DNA of 45,724 bases from JBFKQC01 sp041627895 (GCA_041627895.1 JBFKQC010000028.1:1-45724), one strand, 5' to 3'; positions 32,527 to 40,957 are shown, counted from the stretch's first letter. Notes: generated by a model from the sequence alone, not told the origin. Program-made: numbers and translations.

Positions 32527-33933
32527 TCAGAAGTTCGACTGTAACCCCAGCGAGACCGCCCATTCCGACGTGGTGAAGCGCGACACGTTGGAATGGGTGC
32601 GCTGGCGGCGCAGCTTCAGGCTGGGCGAAAAGCCCGCATATTCGATCGCGCCGAAAGTGGCGTCGATGTCGACATAGGCGACCTCGTCCTGCCGCCCGCC
32701 GGGGACCGGGATGAAGCCCAGCGCATAGTTCGGGTAATCCGACATGCCGTAACCGATGCTCGTCGACAGCTCGACCGAGCGCACCGGCCTGCCCAGCGCG
32801 AAGCTGATGCTGCCCTGCACGGCGCGGCTGTCGAAGACCGGGTTCGGGTCGTGAAGCCCGGTCACCTGCAGCGCGCCGCTCAGCCGGTTGCCGTTGGCGA
32901 AGGCATAGCTCAGCCCCAGCGCGGCGGTGTTGACCCGCCCGCTGCCGCCGCCGTCGTAGCGCCGCGCCTCGTGGCCCACCGAACCGCTGAGGCGAAGCCG
33001 TTCGGTCAGCGGGCGGGCATAGGCCAGCTTGCCCGACACCGCGTCAAAGCTGCGCCCGCTGCCCTGCCAGTAGCTGCGGAAATCGCCCGACACCGACAAC
33101 AGCGTGCCGGGCCGTGTCAGCGCGATCGCATGGGTCAGCCCGATACCGACCGAGGTCGCCGAAAAGTCGCTGCCCCGGACCGTCGGCGCCTTTGCCTTTG
33201 CCTCGTCCGAAAGCGTGACCGCCTTGTGATAGATCGTCGCGCGGGCCTGGGTGACATGGCGCTTGCCGGCCGACAGCCGGTACGAGAGCCGCAGGTTGCC
33301 CTGCGCCACGACGCCGGAAAGCGCCTGTGCGTCCGCGCTGAGATAGCCCACCAGCGGCACGCCGTCGATGATGTTATAGGCGCTGTCGGCGCCGCCGTTG
33401 ACGTTCGACGAAGGCGTCGCGGAGAAGTCGAAGCGATAGCGCCAGGGGCTCTTGGCCTTCAGCACCAGGAATTGCCGCTCGACCCGCGCGCGGTCGGCCG
33501 GGTCGGTGGCCACGTCGCCCGCGCGGCGCAGCCAGAACTGCGCCAGCATCGTGCGGTCCTCGCCCAGCGCCGCCAGCGCCGCGACCCGCGCCGCGCTGTA
33601 CCTGGCATCCGGTGTGTCGGCATGGCGGAAGGCGCGGCGCCCGTCCCGGTAGGCCGCGCGCCAGTCGCCCATCGACAGCCGCGCCGTCCCCGCGGCCAGA
33701 TGCGCCGCCGCGTCCTGCCGGTCCTGCGCCAGCAGCTCGCGCGCCAGCGACAGCGCCACGTCGGGCCGCCCGGACACCGCTGCGCGCAGGGCGAGCGTGC
33801 GGGCCTCGGGCAGCGAGTAGCTGAGAATCTCGGCGCGCGCGGGCAGGGCACCCGCGAGCGCGAGACAGAAAGGAAGGAAAAGCGCCCGGATCAGCGCGCC
33901 GTCACGGCGCCACGCTTGCGCAAAGCGTCGCAT
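32527..33933 (-). CDS. Slam-family outer membrane protein (surface lipoprotein assembly modifier)
   Basis: 468-aa outer-membrane protein. After a signal peptide (about residues 1-35, ending ALPARA) comes a helical TPR-like domain (about 36-150: LARELLAQDRQDAAAHLAAG and similar). A beta-barrel from about 165 to the end follows, with FDFSATPSSNVNGGADSA, many alternating strands and a terminal Phe, the outer-membrane insertion signal. TPR plus DUF560/SlipAM barrel is the Slam architecture; Slams move surface lipoproteins to the outer leaflet of the outer membrane. Its start overlaps the end of a lipoprotein gene by 32 bases, giving the expected substrate-translocon pair. Assignment is by architecture. 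Confidence 0.8.
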   Translation of the reverse strand: MRRFAQAWRRDGALIRALFLPFCLALAGALPARAEILSYSLPEARTLALRAAVSGRPDVALSLARELLAQDRQDAAAHLAAGTARLSMGDWRAAYRDGRRAFRHADTPDARYSAARVAALAALGEDRTMLAQFWLRRAGDVATDPADRARVERQFLVLKAKSPWRYRFDFSATPSSNVNGGADSAYNIIDGVPLVGYLSADAQALSGVVAQGNLRLSYRLSAGKRHVTQARATIYHKAVTLSDEAKAKAPTVRGSDFSATSVGIGLTHAIALTRPGTLLSVSGDFRSYWQGSGRSFDAVSGKLAYARPLTERLRLSGSVGHEARRYDGGGSGRVNTAALGLSYAFANGNRLSGALQVTGLHDPNPVFDSRAVQGSISFALGRPVRSVELSTSIGYGMSDYPNYALGFIPVPGGRQDEVAYVDIDATFGAIEYAGFSPSLKLRRQRTHSNVSRFTTSEWAVSLGLQSNF

Positions 33934-34864
33934 CTTCGCCCGGCATGCCGCACTGGGTCAGCACGAAGAACCCGGTTTCGCTTTCGTTGATCATCAGCGC
34001 ATCGTCGATGAAGTTGGTGATCACCAGAACGCCGCCCAGCGACGCGCCGTCGAGCCCGCCGATGATGCCGCCGTAATCGCCGATGTCCTGCGGGTCCACC
34101 ACGTCCAGCTCGATCGAGTCGCCGAAGAACGTGCCGTCGGCGGCGATCGAGCCGGGCACCAGGATCAGCGTGTCGAGCGAATAGAGCGGGCTGGTGGTCG
34201 GCAGGTCGATCGCGGTGCGGTCGAAGACCGAGCCGTTGATCTGCATGTCGTCGAAGTTGGCGTTGATGAAGACGCGGCCCGTCACCCGCCCCGGCGCCTG
34301 CATCTGGAACGACGGGTCGCTGCCCGGCGGCAAGGGCGGCACAGGGCCGCTCCAGTTGTCGAGCCCCGCGTAGTCGCCGGCATAGGACACCTGCCCCGAC
34401 CCCGCCGCGCCGGTGCTGGTGGGCGGCGTGAACTCGCCGTCGCGCTCGTAATAGCCGCCCGAGAAGAAGCGGTTGAACTGGCCGCCGTCGCTGACCACGC
34501 CGGCGCGCACGGTGCCGTCGGCGGATTCCTTGACCAGCGCCACGAAGAACCGGTCCAGCGGGTCCTCCTGCAGCGAATAGGCCTCGACGCCCGCGGGCAG
34601 GCCGGCCTCGGCCGCCGCGTTCCGCGCATAGGTCGCCGCGGCCGACGACCCGTCGATCCCCGCGATCTCGACCGTCAGAGTCTTCGCCACCGGGTCGTAG
34701 GTGATCGACTTGAGGTTGCTGGCCAGCGAATCCGGGATCGCCTCGGTCGTCACCGGTTCGGGATCGGTCGCCGTGCCGCCGTCGGTCTCGTCGGACTCGA
34801 AGGGATTGCCGTCGCAGGCCGTGAACACCACGACCGCGGCCAAAGCCGTCAGGGATTTACGCAT
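33902..34864 (-). CDS. TbpB-like surface lipoprotein, probable Slam client
   Basis: 320-aa lipoprotein with signal peptide MRKSLTALAAVVVFTAC; the lipobox FTAC puts the lipidated Cys at residue 17, followed by an acidic, Thr/Pro-rich tether. The C-terminal half looks like the beta-barrel of transferrin-binding protein B-like domains: SYAGDYAGLDNWSG, GRVTGRVFINANFDDMQING, GGIIGGLDGASLGGVLVI. Two cysteines lie close to the end (CGMPGEDATLC). ATG 34864 is preferred to an ATG 54 bases upstream because it gives a normal lipoprotein signal. Overlap with the Slam gene argues that it is the exported client. The ligand (haem, metal or host-free) is unknown. Confidence 0.7.
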   Translation of the reverse strand: MRKSLTALAAVVVFTACDGNPFESDETDGGTATDPEPVTTEAIPDSLASNLKSITYDPVAKTLTVEIAGIDGSSAAATYARNAAAEAGLPAGVEAYSLQEDPLDRFFVALVKESADGTVRAGVVSDGGQFNRFFSGGYYERDGEFTPPTSTGAAGSGQVSYAGDYAGLDNWSGPVPPLPPGSDPSFQMQAPGRVTGRVFINANFDDMQINGSVFDRTAIDLPTTSPLYSLDTLILVPGSIAADGTFFGDSIELDVVDPQDIGDYGGIIGGLDGASLGGVLVITNFIDDALMINESETGFFVLTQCGMPGEDATLCASVAP

Positions 34865-35083
34865 AACTCTGCTCGAAGCCTGCCTGTTTTTTCGGGACCC
34901 TGCCCGAGAGTTATCCACAAGTCAACGAATCAGGCGTGCGGGCCGGGGCGAGTGATGCAGGAATACCGCGCTCAAGAAGACCGGCTAACTGCCCGGAATT
35001 CCACCATATTGGGGCGGTGGCAATCGGCACGCATAGATGTAGTATCGGCGTCCAGACTGAGTCGCACCACAGGGGGACAGACC

Positions 35084-35992
35084 ATGCCGTTGACGGCCGA
35101 CCAGCTTGCCGAAATCGACGCCCTCCGCGGCACGCCGCAGCCCACCTTGCGCGTGGTCGCGCCGGGGATGGAGAAACACCTCTACCTCGCCCGCGAGGTG
35201 CTCGATCACGGCTTTGTCCGGGTCATCGACTACATGGGCGACGACGCCGCGATCTGCCAGGCCGCGCGGGTCAGCTACGGCAAGGGCACGAAATCGGTTT
35301 CGAACGACGAGGGGCTGATCCGCTACCTGATGCGGCACTGGCATTCGACCCCGTTCGAGATGTGCGAGGTCAAGCTGCACGTCAAGCTGCCGGTCTTCGT
35401 CGCCCGCCAGTGGATCCGCCACCGCACCGCCAACGTCAACGAATACTCGGCGCGCTACTCGATCCTCGACCGCGAGTTCTACATCCCCGCGCCGGACGCC
35501 CTGGCCGCGCAATCCACCGCCAACGCGCAGGGCCGCGGCGAATTGCTGTCCGGCGCCGAGGCCGAGCGCGTGCTGGAATTTCTCAAGGCCGACAGCGCGC
35601 GGTGCTACGACCACTACGAAGAGATGCTCAGCCAGGACGGCCAGGCCGGCCTCGCCCGCGAGCTGGCGCGGATGAACCTGCCGGCGAACGTCTACACGCA
35701 ATGGTACTGGAAGGTCGATTTGCACAACCTGTTCCACTTCCTGCGCCTGCGCGCCGACGCCCACGCGCAATACGAAATCCGCGTCTATGCGCAAGCGATC
35801 TGCGAGGTGGTCAAGGACTGGGTGCCCTTCGCCTACGGCGCGTTCGAGGACTACCGGATGGGCGGGGTGACGCTATCGGCGAAGGCGATTGAGTGCGTGC
35901 GGAGGATGCTGCGCGGGGAGGCAGTCACGCAAGAGACGTCCGGCATGTCCAAGGGGGAATGGCGGGAGTTTGAGGGGGTTATTCAAATTTGA
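35084..35992 (+). CDS. thyX: Flavin-dependent thymidylate synthase ThyX
   Basis: 302-aa enzyme making dTMP from dUMP with FAD and methylene-tetrahydrofolate. The signature RHR-x7-S is present as RHRTANVNEYSARYS (residues 112-126). Other conserved stretches are WHSTPFEMCEVKLHVKLPVF, ANVYTQWYWKVDLHNLFHFL and DAHAQYEIRVYAQAI. The ATG (35084) is preceded by AGGGGGACAG. The last seven codons (GVIQI and around) are AT-rich compared with the rest of the gene. The stop overlaps the TTG start of the following channel gene. Confidence 0.95.
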   Translation: MPLTADQLAEIDALRGTPQPTLRVVAPGMEKHLYLAREVLDHGFVRVIDYMGDDAAICQAARVSYGKGTKSVSNDEGLIRYLMRHWHSTPFEMCEVKLHVKLPVFVARQWIRHRTANVNEYSARYSILDREFYIPAPDALAAQSTANAQGRGELLSGAEAERVLEFLKADSARCYDHYEEMLSQDGQAGLARELARMNLPANVYTQWYWKVDLHNLFHFLRLRADAHAQYEIRVYAQAICEVVKDWVPFAYGAFEDYRMGGVTLSAKAIECVRRMLRGEAVTQETSGMSKGEWREFEGVIQI

Positions 35993-36939
35993 AGCATTAC
36001 TTACCCGCGTGGTTCTTCGGGGTCGCGTACCTTATCACGATTCCTGCCTATTCCCTTTTTTATTGGTTAGCCCCAGCATCCCTTACAGGCCAGGAACTTA
36101 GCTACCTTGAATCCCTTTATTTCAGCGCGGTCACCGTTACGACCTTGGGCTACGGTGACATCTACCTCGAAACTGAGCTTGGGCGATTGATTTCAGCCTC
36201 GGAAGCTGTGCTTGGGATCGTTTTCATTGGGCTTTTCCTAAACAGTTTATCAAGGGAATGGGCGGCGCAGACTGAGCAATTTGAAAAAGAAATCGCTGAA
36301 CAGAAGTATCAAGTTGAACAAGTTTCGCGCCTAACTGGTAGGTTTGATGTGTTAGCGCCGGACTATTGGAAGTTCATGTATATGGTTGATCGATTGACCC
36401 TCCCAATTAAGGGGCGCGTCGGCAGTGTTTCAGAGAGTCAATTATTAGAAAGAGTGACGAGTGATATGCCTTTCAAAGATATGAAACATATGTTTCTCCC
36501 GACTCTATTGATTTCTGATGGAATCCATAAACCCGCGATTGAATCGTTTGTGGAAGTCGATCGAAAGATCAGCTCTGAACTGAGAGACATTCTCAAAAAT
36601 GTGGATCTGAGGAAGGCTCCGTATATAAGAGATATGATAATGATGTATCTGCAAGCCGATACCAATAATGATTTTTCGGAAGCCTTGCTAGAAGGTGCCG
36701 AGAGATTTCGCACCAATCGAGATGATGTTTTAGTTAAATTAGTTATCGAGATGGTTGAAATTACCGAAGGGGTTCCGACTTACATAAAGGGAAATTTGAT
36801 CAATCCATATGTCTGGTTGTATAGGGTGGTCCGAATTAAAGCCGTCGTGCTGCAATCTCTTCGCACAGGTATAGCGAAACTAGTCCCAGACAAAATTTAT
36901 GTTCCATACTCATTTGAGTGGAATTCAGGCGAAGACTAG
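35989..36939 (+). CDS. Two-transmembrane potassium channel-like protein
   Basis: 316-aa protein with two N-terminal helices (about residues 8-28 and 72-88) flanking a pore loop whose filter reads TVTTLGYGDI (about 49-58), the K+ selectivity signature. The cytoplasmic C-terminal ~220 residues begin with a coiled-coil-like helix (TEQFEKEIAEQKYQVEQ) and are otherwise unrecognised; no RCK/TrkA-N domain is visible. The only start giving the first helix is TTG 35989, overlapping the thyX stop by 4 bases. The gene is strikingly AT-rich: 24 of 60 bases in 36541-36600 are G or C, far below its neighbours, which points to recent acquisition. Confidence 0.8.
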   Translation: MKHYLPAWFFGVAYLITIPAYSLFYWLAPASLTGQELSYLESLYFSAVTVTTLGYGDIYLETELGRLISASEAVLGIVFIGLFLNSLSREWAAQTEQFEKEIAEQKYQVEQVSRLTGRFDVLAPDYWKFMYMVDRLTLPIKGRVGSVSESQLLERVTSDMPFKDMKHMFLPTLLISDGIHKPAIESFVEVDRKISSELRDILKNVDLRKAPYIRDMIMMYLQADTNNDFSEALLEGAERFRTNRDDVLVKLVIEMVEITEGVPTYIKGNLINPYVWLYRVVRIKAVVLQSLRTGIAKLVPDKIYVPYSFEWNSGED

Positions 36940-36945
36940 CAAGCC

Positions 36946-36969
36946 GTAGGGTGGGCAGTTCTGCCCACC
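36946..36969. repeat. Palindromic repeat, family GTAGGRTGGG, copy 1
   Basis: GTAG followed by a perfect 9-bp inverted repeat (GGTGGGCAG, TT loop, CTGCCCACC). It starts 7 bases after the channel gene stop and could end its transcript. Shares its left arm with the copies at 37014 and 44316. Confidence 0.6.
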
Positions 36970-37013
36970 ACCCCGCTCACCCTTACAACGCGTGACGGCA
37001 CCCCGCAGCAATT

Positions 37014-37037
37014 GTAGGATGGGTGCCCGCACCCATC
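37014..37037. repeat. Palindromic repeat, family GTAGGRTGGG, copy 2
   Basis: GTAG followed by an 8-bp inverted repeat (GATGGGTG, CCCG loop, CACCCATC). The left 12 bases match the 44316 copy exactly. Lies in the 145-base spacer between the AT-rich channel gene and a small minus-strand gene. Confidence 0.6.
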
Positions 37038-37084
37038 GCCCCGGCGGCACCGCCGGGCAGCGCCCCCTCCGGGCCGATACCGGC

Positions 37085-37270
37085 TCAGCCCGGTAGTTTG
37101 CGCACCACGTAGGGCCGGCACGCCTCGTTGATGATCTCGGCCTCGTTCGACAGCAGCAGCGGCTGCAGCGCCTCCAGTTCGCCCTTGCTGAGCGTGTCGA
37201 GGCAGAGCCGCGCGCCGCCGAAGATCCGCGTCCGCATGTCGTCGGTGGTGGTCTTTGCCATGTGCTCCAT
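37085..37270 (-). CDS. Small conserved hypothetical protein
   Basis: 61-aa cytoplasmic protein MEHMAKTTTDDMRTRIFGGA, then a helical stretch with LDTLSKGELEALQPLLLSNE and a basic end RKLPG. No known domain; the regular helical pattern and low-complexity-free sequence make it more credible than a shadow frame. Start could be ATG 37270 or ATG 37261. It stands alone on its strand. Confidence 0.55.
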   Translation of the reverse strand: MEHMAKTTTDDMRTRIFGGARLCLDTLSKGELEALQPLLLSNEAEIINEACRPYVVRKLPG

Positions 37271-37492
37271 GGCGCATCCTAACACATTTCGCGGGCGCCG
37301 TGCAGCGGGCCGCCCGCAAGCCGCGGCGCCGACCGGGCTGCGCGCCGCCGCACGATCCCGCACCGCCTGCGCCGATCCGCGCCCCGTTGCGGTGTCGCGT
37401 TGATTACCCCCGGCCGCGGCGTTCCGTGATAAGCTCGCGCATCCCGGTCAAACCGGGCCGGGTGGATTGTCTCTTGAGCAAGGGGAAAACAC

Positions 37493-37969
37493 ATGACTTT
37501 CAAGGTTTTGCTTGCAGGCGCCGCGCTGGCGGCATTCTCGGCACCGGCGATGGCCGGCATGATGGACGCGACGTCCACCGGCCACGGCGAGTCGATGTCC
37601 GAGGTGATGCCGGTCTCGGAAGGGCTGGTCGTGGTCAAGGCCGCCACGGTCTATTCCGGTTTCGAATACGAGGGCGGCGACGGCCCGTTTGCCGGCTATA
37701 CCGGCCCCTGCTTCGGGTCGATCGTGATCAAGGACGGCATGGTCTCGGGCGGCGGTCATTGCAGCTATTCCAATGACGACGGCCTGACCAGCGTCGTCGC
37801 TTGGACCGCCGAAAGCGTCTCTGCCGACGGCCGCACGCAGGGCACCTGGGAACTCGTCGGCGGCACCGGCAAATGGGCGACGGCCACCGGCAGCGGCACC
37901 TTCGATGCCGGCGCGGATGCCGACGGCAACTACACCAACAACGTCGCGGGAGAGGTTGCCTTCGAATAG
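37493..37969 (+). CDS. Small exported protein of unknown function
   Basis: 158-aa exported protein. Signal peptide MTFKVLLAGAALAAFSAPAM with cleavage near MAG (residues 20-22). The mature domain is beta-rich and acidic with two Cys (YTGPCFGSIVI and GGHCSYSN), possibly a disulfide, and repeated Gly/Thr patterns (GTWELVGGTGKWATATGSGT) reminiscent of small lipocalin/allene-oxide-cyclase-like barrels. That resemblance is by eye only. The ATG follows GCAAGGGGAAAAC. Start of a run of small exported proteins through 40926. Confidence 0.65.
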   Translation: MTFKVLLAGAALAAFSAPAMAGMMDATSTGHGESMSEVMPVSEGLVVVKAATVYSGFEYEGGDGPFAGYTGPCFGSIVIKDGMVSGGGHCSYSNDDGLTSVVAWTAESVSADGRTQGTWELVGGTGKWATATGSGTFDAGADADGNYTNNVAGEVAFE

Positions 37970-38438
37970 CCGGCAAGCGCGGGGCGGGCGGTTTGCCGCC
38001 CACGGGCGACGGTCGGGGCACCGCGCGCGCGCCCGACGCGCACCGCCCGCCCGTCCGGGCCCCGGGGGAAACCCGCCCGCCTTCTCCCCGTGACCGGGGC
38101 GCCCGGCAAGGCGATAACATGGGCCACAACAGCGGAAGCCGGCCATGACCCGGCCGCAAGCGCCCCGTCCTTCGGAAGGATCGCCTTCGGTCCTTTCCCT
38201 ATCCCCTTCGGCCGCGCCGCGGCTGCCGGGCCAGGCTTCCCGAGGTGCGAGTGACGGCCCCGGCGGGCCGCACGGGTAATGGTTCAACGCCCCGGGCGCC
38301 ACCTGCGCCGCGGGGCGTCTTTTTTCCAGCGTCGGCAATTGGTTGGCACGCTGCCCAGCGGCGGGGTCCGGTCATCGCCCGGCGCCCGGCCGCGCGCCCG
38401 GTTCCGCGACCTCCGCGGCCGGCCGACGCGGCCCGCGC
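37970..38438. other. Non-coding stretch ending in a terminator
   Basis: No convincing gene in about 470 bases. The sequence is rich in short GC hairpins (for example around 38165-38200, GGAAGGA paired with TCCTTTCC-like), followed by the strong terminator at 38287-38325. Because that terminator lies over 300 bases past the exported-protein stop, either a long 3' region or a separate small RNA could end there. Confidence 0.35.
38287..38325 (+). terminator. Rho-independent terminator
   Basis: Stem ACGCCCC/GGGGCGT (38287-38293 with 38312-38318), extended inside by GGCGC/GCGCC around CACCT, then a U-run (C followed by TTTTTT, 38320-38325). Reads on the plus strand, towards the convergent CBS gene. 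Confidence 0.8.
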
Positions 38439-38870
38439 TCAGCCGCGCACGTATTTCACCATCTGGTCCAGGTCGAATTCGCGGTCGTCGATGATGCTTT
38501 TCATCAGGTCCCCGATCGAGATCAGCCCCTCCAGCTGGCCGTCCCGCTCGACCGGCAGGTGGCGGATGCGCCGGTCCGTCATCAGCGCCATGCAGGCCTC
38601 GGCGCTCTGCTCGGGCGGCACGCAGATCACCTCGCGTTGCATCACGTCCCGCACCGGCGTCTTCGGCGAGGCGCGGCCCTTCAGGAAGACCTCGCGCGCG
38701 TATTGCCGCTCGGTGAAGATCCCGGCGAGCTTGCCGTCGCGGTCAAGGACCAGAACCGAGCCGATGTCCTTGTCGGCCATCAGCTGCAGCGCGTCCAGCA
38801 CCATCGCCTCGGTCCCGACCGCGTGAACCTCGTGGCCCTTGCGGGCCAGAATGTCGCGCACCAGCGCCAT
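38439..38870 (-). CDS. CBS-domain pair protein
   Basis: 143-aa cytoplasmic protein made of two CBS domains: VLDALQLMADKDIGSVLVLD with GKLAGIFTERQYAREV, and ACMALMTDRRIRHLPVERDG with LEGLISIGDLMKSII. Such stand-alone pairs bind adenine nucleotides or SAM and regulate partner proteins. The ATG at 38870 has AAAGGAGGG seven bases upstream, ruling out the longer frame. Ends DQMVKYVRG. No partner gene is adjacent. Confidence 0.88.
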   Translation of the reverse strand: MALVRDILARKGHEVHAVGTEAMVLDALQLMADKDIGSVLVLDRDGKLAGIFTERQYAREVFLKGRASPKTPVRDVMQREVICVPPEQSAEACMALMTDRRIRHLPVERDGQLEGLISIGDLMKSIIDDREFDLDQMVKYVRG

Positions 38871-39049
38871 CGCATGCCCTCCTTTGCTGGGCGGCTTCGC
38901 CTGTCGCGAAGCATACGCCCAAAACATCCTGCGGCGGAAGGCGTCTGTCGTTGACGTGCATCAAGCGGCCCGGGTTCAGGCGCGCATGTCGGGCCGGGCG
39001 GACCGGCCGCGCGCCGGCACCCGGGACCTGCGCGGCCGTCGCGCCCGGC

Positions 39050-39508
39050 TCAGCCCAGGATGCCCGGCCAGTTCGCCTCGCCCTTGACGATGTTGCCGGG
39101 AATGTCCTGCAGCCACAACTCCCGCGCCCGCAGGTTCGCGTTCAGATAAAGCCGGTCCTCGTAGACCGTCCAGGCCTCGGGGATCGTCGGCGCAAGATAG
39201 CCCTTCGAGGCCGCATAGGCACAGTAGCCCCCGAACCGCGCGCCGTATTTCACGGGGTCGGCGGCAAAGGCGTCGCGGTTGGCGGCCGTGGCAAAATGCC
39301 AGGATGCGCCCCTGTAGTCGAAGGCGTGGTCGGCCGAGCCCGGCACCGGTGCGGCGTCGGTGAAATAGCCCACCGGGTCGATCCCGTTGATCGCGACACC
39401 GTTGGTCTGGAAGGTTTCCGGTTCGCGCGCGAGCGCCGGGCGCGCGGCGAAGAGAAGAGCGGGGGTCGTGGCGAACAGGCCAAGCAATGTCCGTCGGTCG
39501 AGGCTCAT
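39050..39508 (-). CDS. Exported YHS-domain protein
   Basis: 152-aa exported protein. The signal MSLDRRTLLGLFATTPALLF contains a twin-arginine-like RR, so Tat export is possible. The mature domain contains INGIDPVGYFTD, FDYRGASWHFATAANRDAF, ARFGGYCAYAASKGYLAP, the YHS-type fold often linked to copper or other metal binding. The single Cys (GYCAYA) and nearby residues could be a metal site. The ATG is preceded by GGAGACCCGCAC. The copper-buffering operon 3 kb to the right is a possible functional neighbour, but not in the same transcript. Confidence 0.8.
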   Translation of the reverse strand: MSLDRRTLLGLFATTPALLFAARPALAREPETFQTNGVAINGIDPVGYFTDAAPVPGSADHAFDYRGASWHFATAANRDAFAADPVKYGARFGGYCAYAASKGYLAPTIPEAWTVYEDRLYLNANLRARELWLQDIPGNIVKGEANWPGILG

Positions 39509-39713
39509 GTGCGGGTCTCCTATGGGTCGAATCCGTGACCGAAACATGCGCCACGGCACTGCCCCGCGGAACCCCGCCACACCGATCCGTGATGGCCTGC
39601 GAGGGCGTTGTAACAATGCCGCAGCGTTTCCATTGCGGAAACGCCCGGCACGATTTTGCCACAATTGCGCCATACCCTCGAACGATCGAGCAACAGAACA
39701 AGGAGGCCGCGCC

Positions 39714-40004
39714 ATGCTGCGCCTCGGATGTGTTTTCGCCTTGCTCCTGAGCCTTCCAGCGAGCGCCCAGTCGGTGAACTGCGACAAGCGCGACAGGGTG
39801 GTGGCCAAGCTTACGCTTCTCGGAGAAGTGCAGTCGGGCCTCGGGCTGTCGAAGGGCGGGCAGGTCTTCGAAATCTGGACCTCCGCGACCTCGGGCACCT
39901 GGACGATCGTGCTGAGTCACTCGAACGGGCTGAGTTGCATCATGTCGTACGGCAACAACTGGATCGGCGTCGAAGAGGCGGGGCTGCAGGGCAAGCCGAC
40001 CTGA
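39714..40004 (+). CDS. Small exported protein of unknown function
   Basis: 96-aa protein. Signal peptide MLRLGCVFALLLSLPASAQ, mature part starting SVNCDKRDRVVAKLTLLGEV, with QVFEIWTSATSGTWTIVL and SCIMSYGNNW. Two mature Cys could pair. Good ribosome site (AAGGAGG) before the ATG. It is similar in size and export signal to the next two genes but not obviously homologous. Confidence 0.72.
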   Translation: MLRLGCVFALLLSLPASAQSVNCDKRDRVVAKLTLLGEVQSGLGLSKGGQVFEIWTSATSGTWTIVLSHSNGLSCIMSYGNNWIGVEEAGLQGKPT

Positions 40005-40164
40005 GAAGCGGGTAGTGGCTGCGTGCACCGCGGGCGCCGCATTTCTGCCACAACGTCGCCGTTAAACGCACTGTTTCCAAACGGTCTTTTTTGACCTGTC
40101 CACAGGCCGTGCTAACGATCCCGTATCAGGGCCTGGGGGCCGAACACCCTTGATGGAGGTATCC

Positions 40165-40473
40165 ATGCGTATCCTGTTTTCCGGCATTCTCGCGGCGGCG
40201 GCACTGTCCGCGGCACCGGCCCTGGCCTGGAACGAGAGCATGACCCAGCCGGCCACCGACGAGGTCGCGGTCTTCGCCTATCCGGCCAAGGCGAACTATT
40301 GCCCGGCGGGGTTGCAGCCCGTGGTCGTGGGCGGCGTGATCTGCTGCGGCGTGCCGACGCATCAGGCCTACAAGGCGCACCGCGCAACGAAGCCGCGCAA
40401 GCCCGCGCCGACCTACATTTCCCTGGGCAAGGGTTACGACGACGGCGTCGTGGTCTACGAAAAGGGCCAGTAG
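40165..40473 (+). CDS. Small exported protein of unknown function
   Basis: 102-aa protein. Signal peptide MRILFSGILAAAALSAAPAL with cleavage near ALA-W; mature region AWNESMTQPATDEVAVFAYP, a Cys trio NYCPAG and VICCGVP, then a basic segment HRATKPRKPAPTYISLG. The cysteine trio may hold a metal or disulfides. ATG 40165 chosen for GGAGG five bases upstream; a start 15 bases earlier is possible. Confidence 0.7.
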   Translation: MRILFSGILAAAALSAAPALAWNESMTQPATDEVAVFAYPAKANYCPAGLQPVVVGGVICCGVPTHQAYKAHRATKPRKPAPTYISLGKGYDDGVVVYEKGQ

Positions 40474-40638
40474 CGCCCGCAGCCGCCGAGCTGCGGTTCC
40501 GCGGCCGGCTGTCAATGCCGGGCGCCTTTGGCCGCCCGAAACGTTATGTTTCCAAATGCCGGTTTGACCGGACGCAGCCCCCTGTTAAGCTTCTGATAAC
40601 ATTCCATTTTTGCGGCACTACATCTAGAGGGGGTAACG

Positions 40639-40926
40639 ATGACGCACGCAAGACTTGGGCTCGCCGCCCTGGCGGGCCTTGCCGTATTGGCATCCGCAAC
40701 CACGGCGCAGGCCTTCTGCACGAACCGCACGGCGGATATCTGGATCCTTTGTCCGAACCCGGTGCCCTACACCGGCAAGAAGACCCTGACAGAGACCTCG
40801 CGAAACCTGCCGACCGTGGGCACGCCGGGGCTCTACAAGAACTGGGGTAACGGATACGACGTGCGTGTCTATCTGCACGGTAACGGCACCGGGTACCAAG
40901 AATTCCACTGGGCCGAGCAGCAATAG
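40639..40926 (+). CDS. Small exported protein of unknown function
   Basis: 95-aa protein. Signal peptide MTHARLGLAALAGLAVLASA with cleavage near AQA-F; mature FCTNRTADIWILCPNPVPYT, two Cys probably joined, then YTGKKTLTETSRNLPT and a polar tail with GNGYDVRVYLHGNGTGY. Start behind AGAGGGGGTAACG. Ends before a terminator that serves the convergent cold shock gene. Confidence 0.7.
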   Translation: MTHARLGLAALAGLAVLASATTAQAFCTNRTADIWILCPNPVPYTGKKTLTETSRNLPTVGTPGLYKNWGNGYDVRVYLHGNGTGYQEFHWAEQQ

Positions 40927-40934
40927 CGCAAGAG

Positions 40935-40957
40935 AAAAGCGGCCCCATCAGGGCCGC
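40935..40957 (-). terminator. Rho-independent terminator of the cold shock gene
   Basis: Minus-strand stem GCGGCCC/GGGCCGC (5-base loop) followed by TTTTCT, 23 bases past the cold shock stop. On the plus strand it may also slow the exported-protein transcript, but there is no U-run in that direction. Confidence 0.7.

Noticed and set aside
32593..33990. 465-codon plus-strand open frame opposite the Slam gene
   Set aside because: Shadow of the barrel gene; composition is not protein-like.
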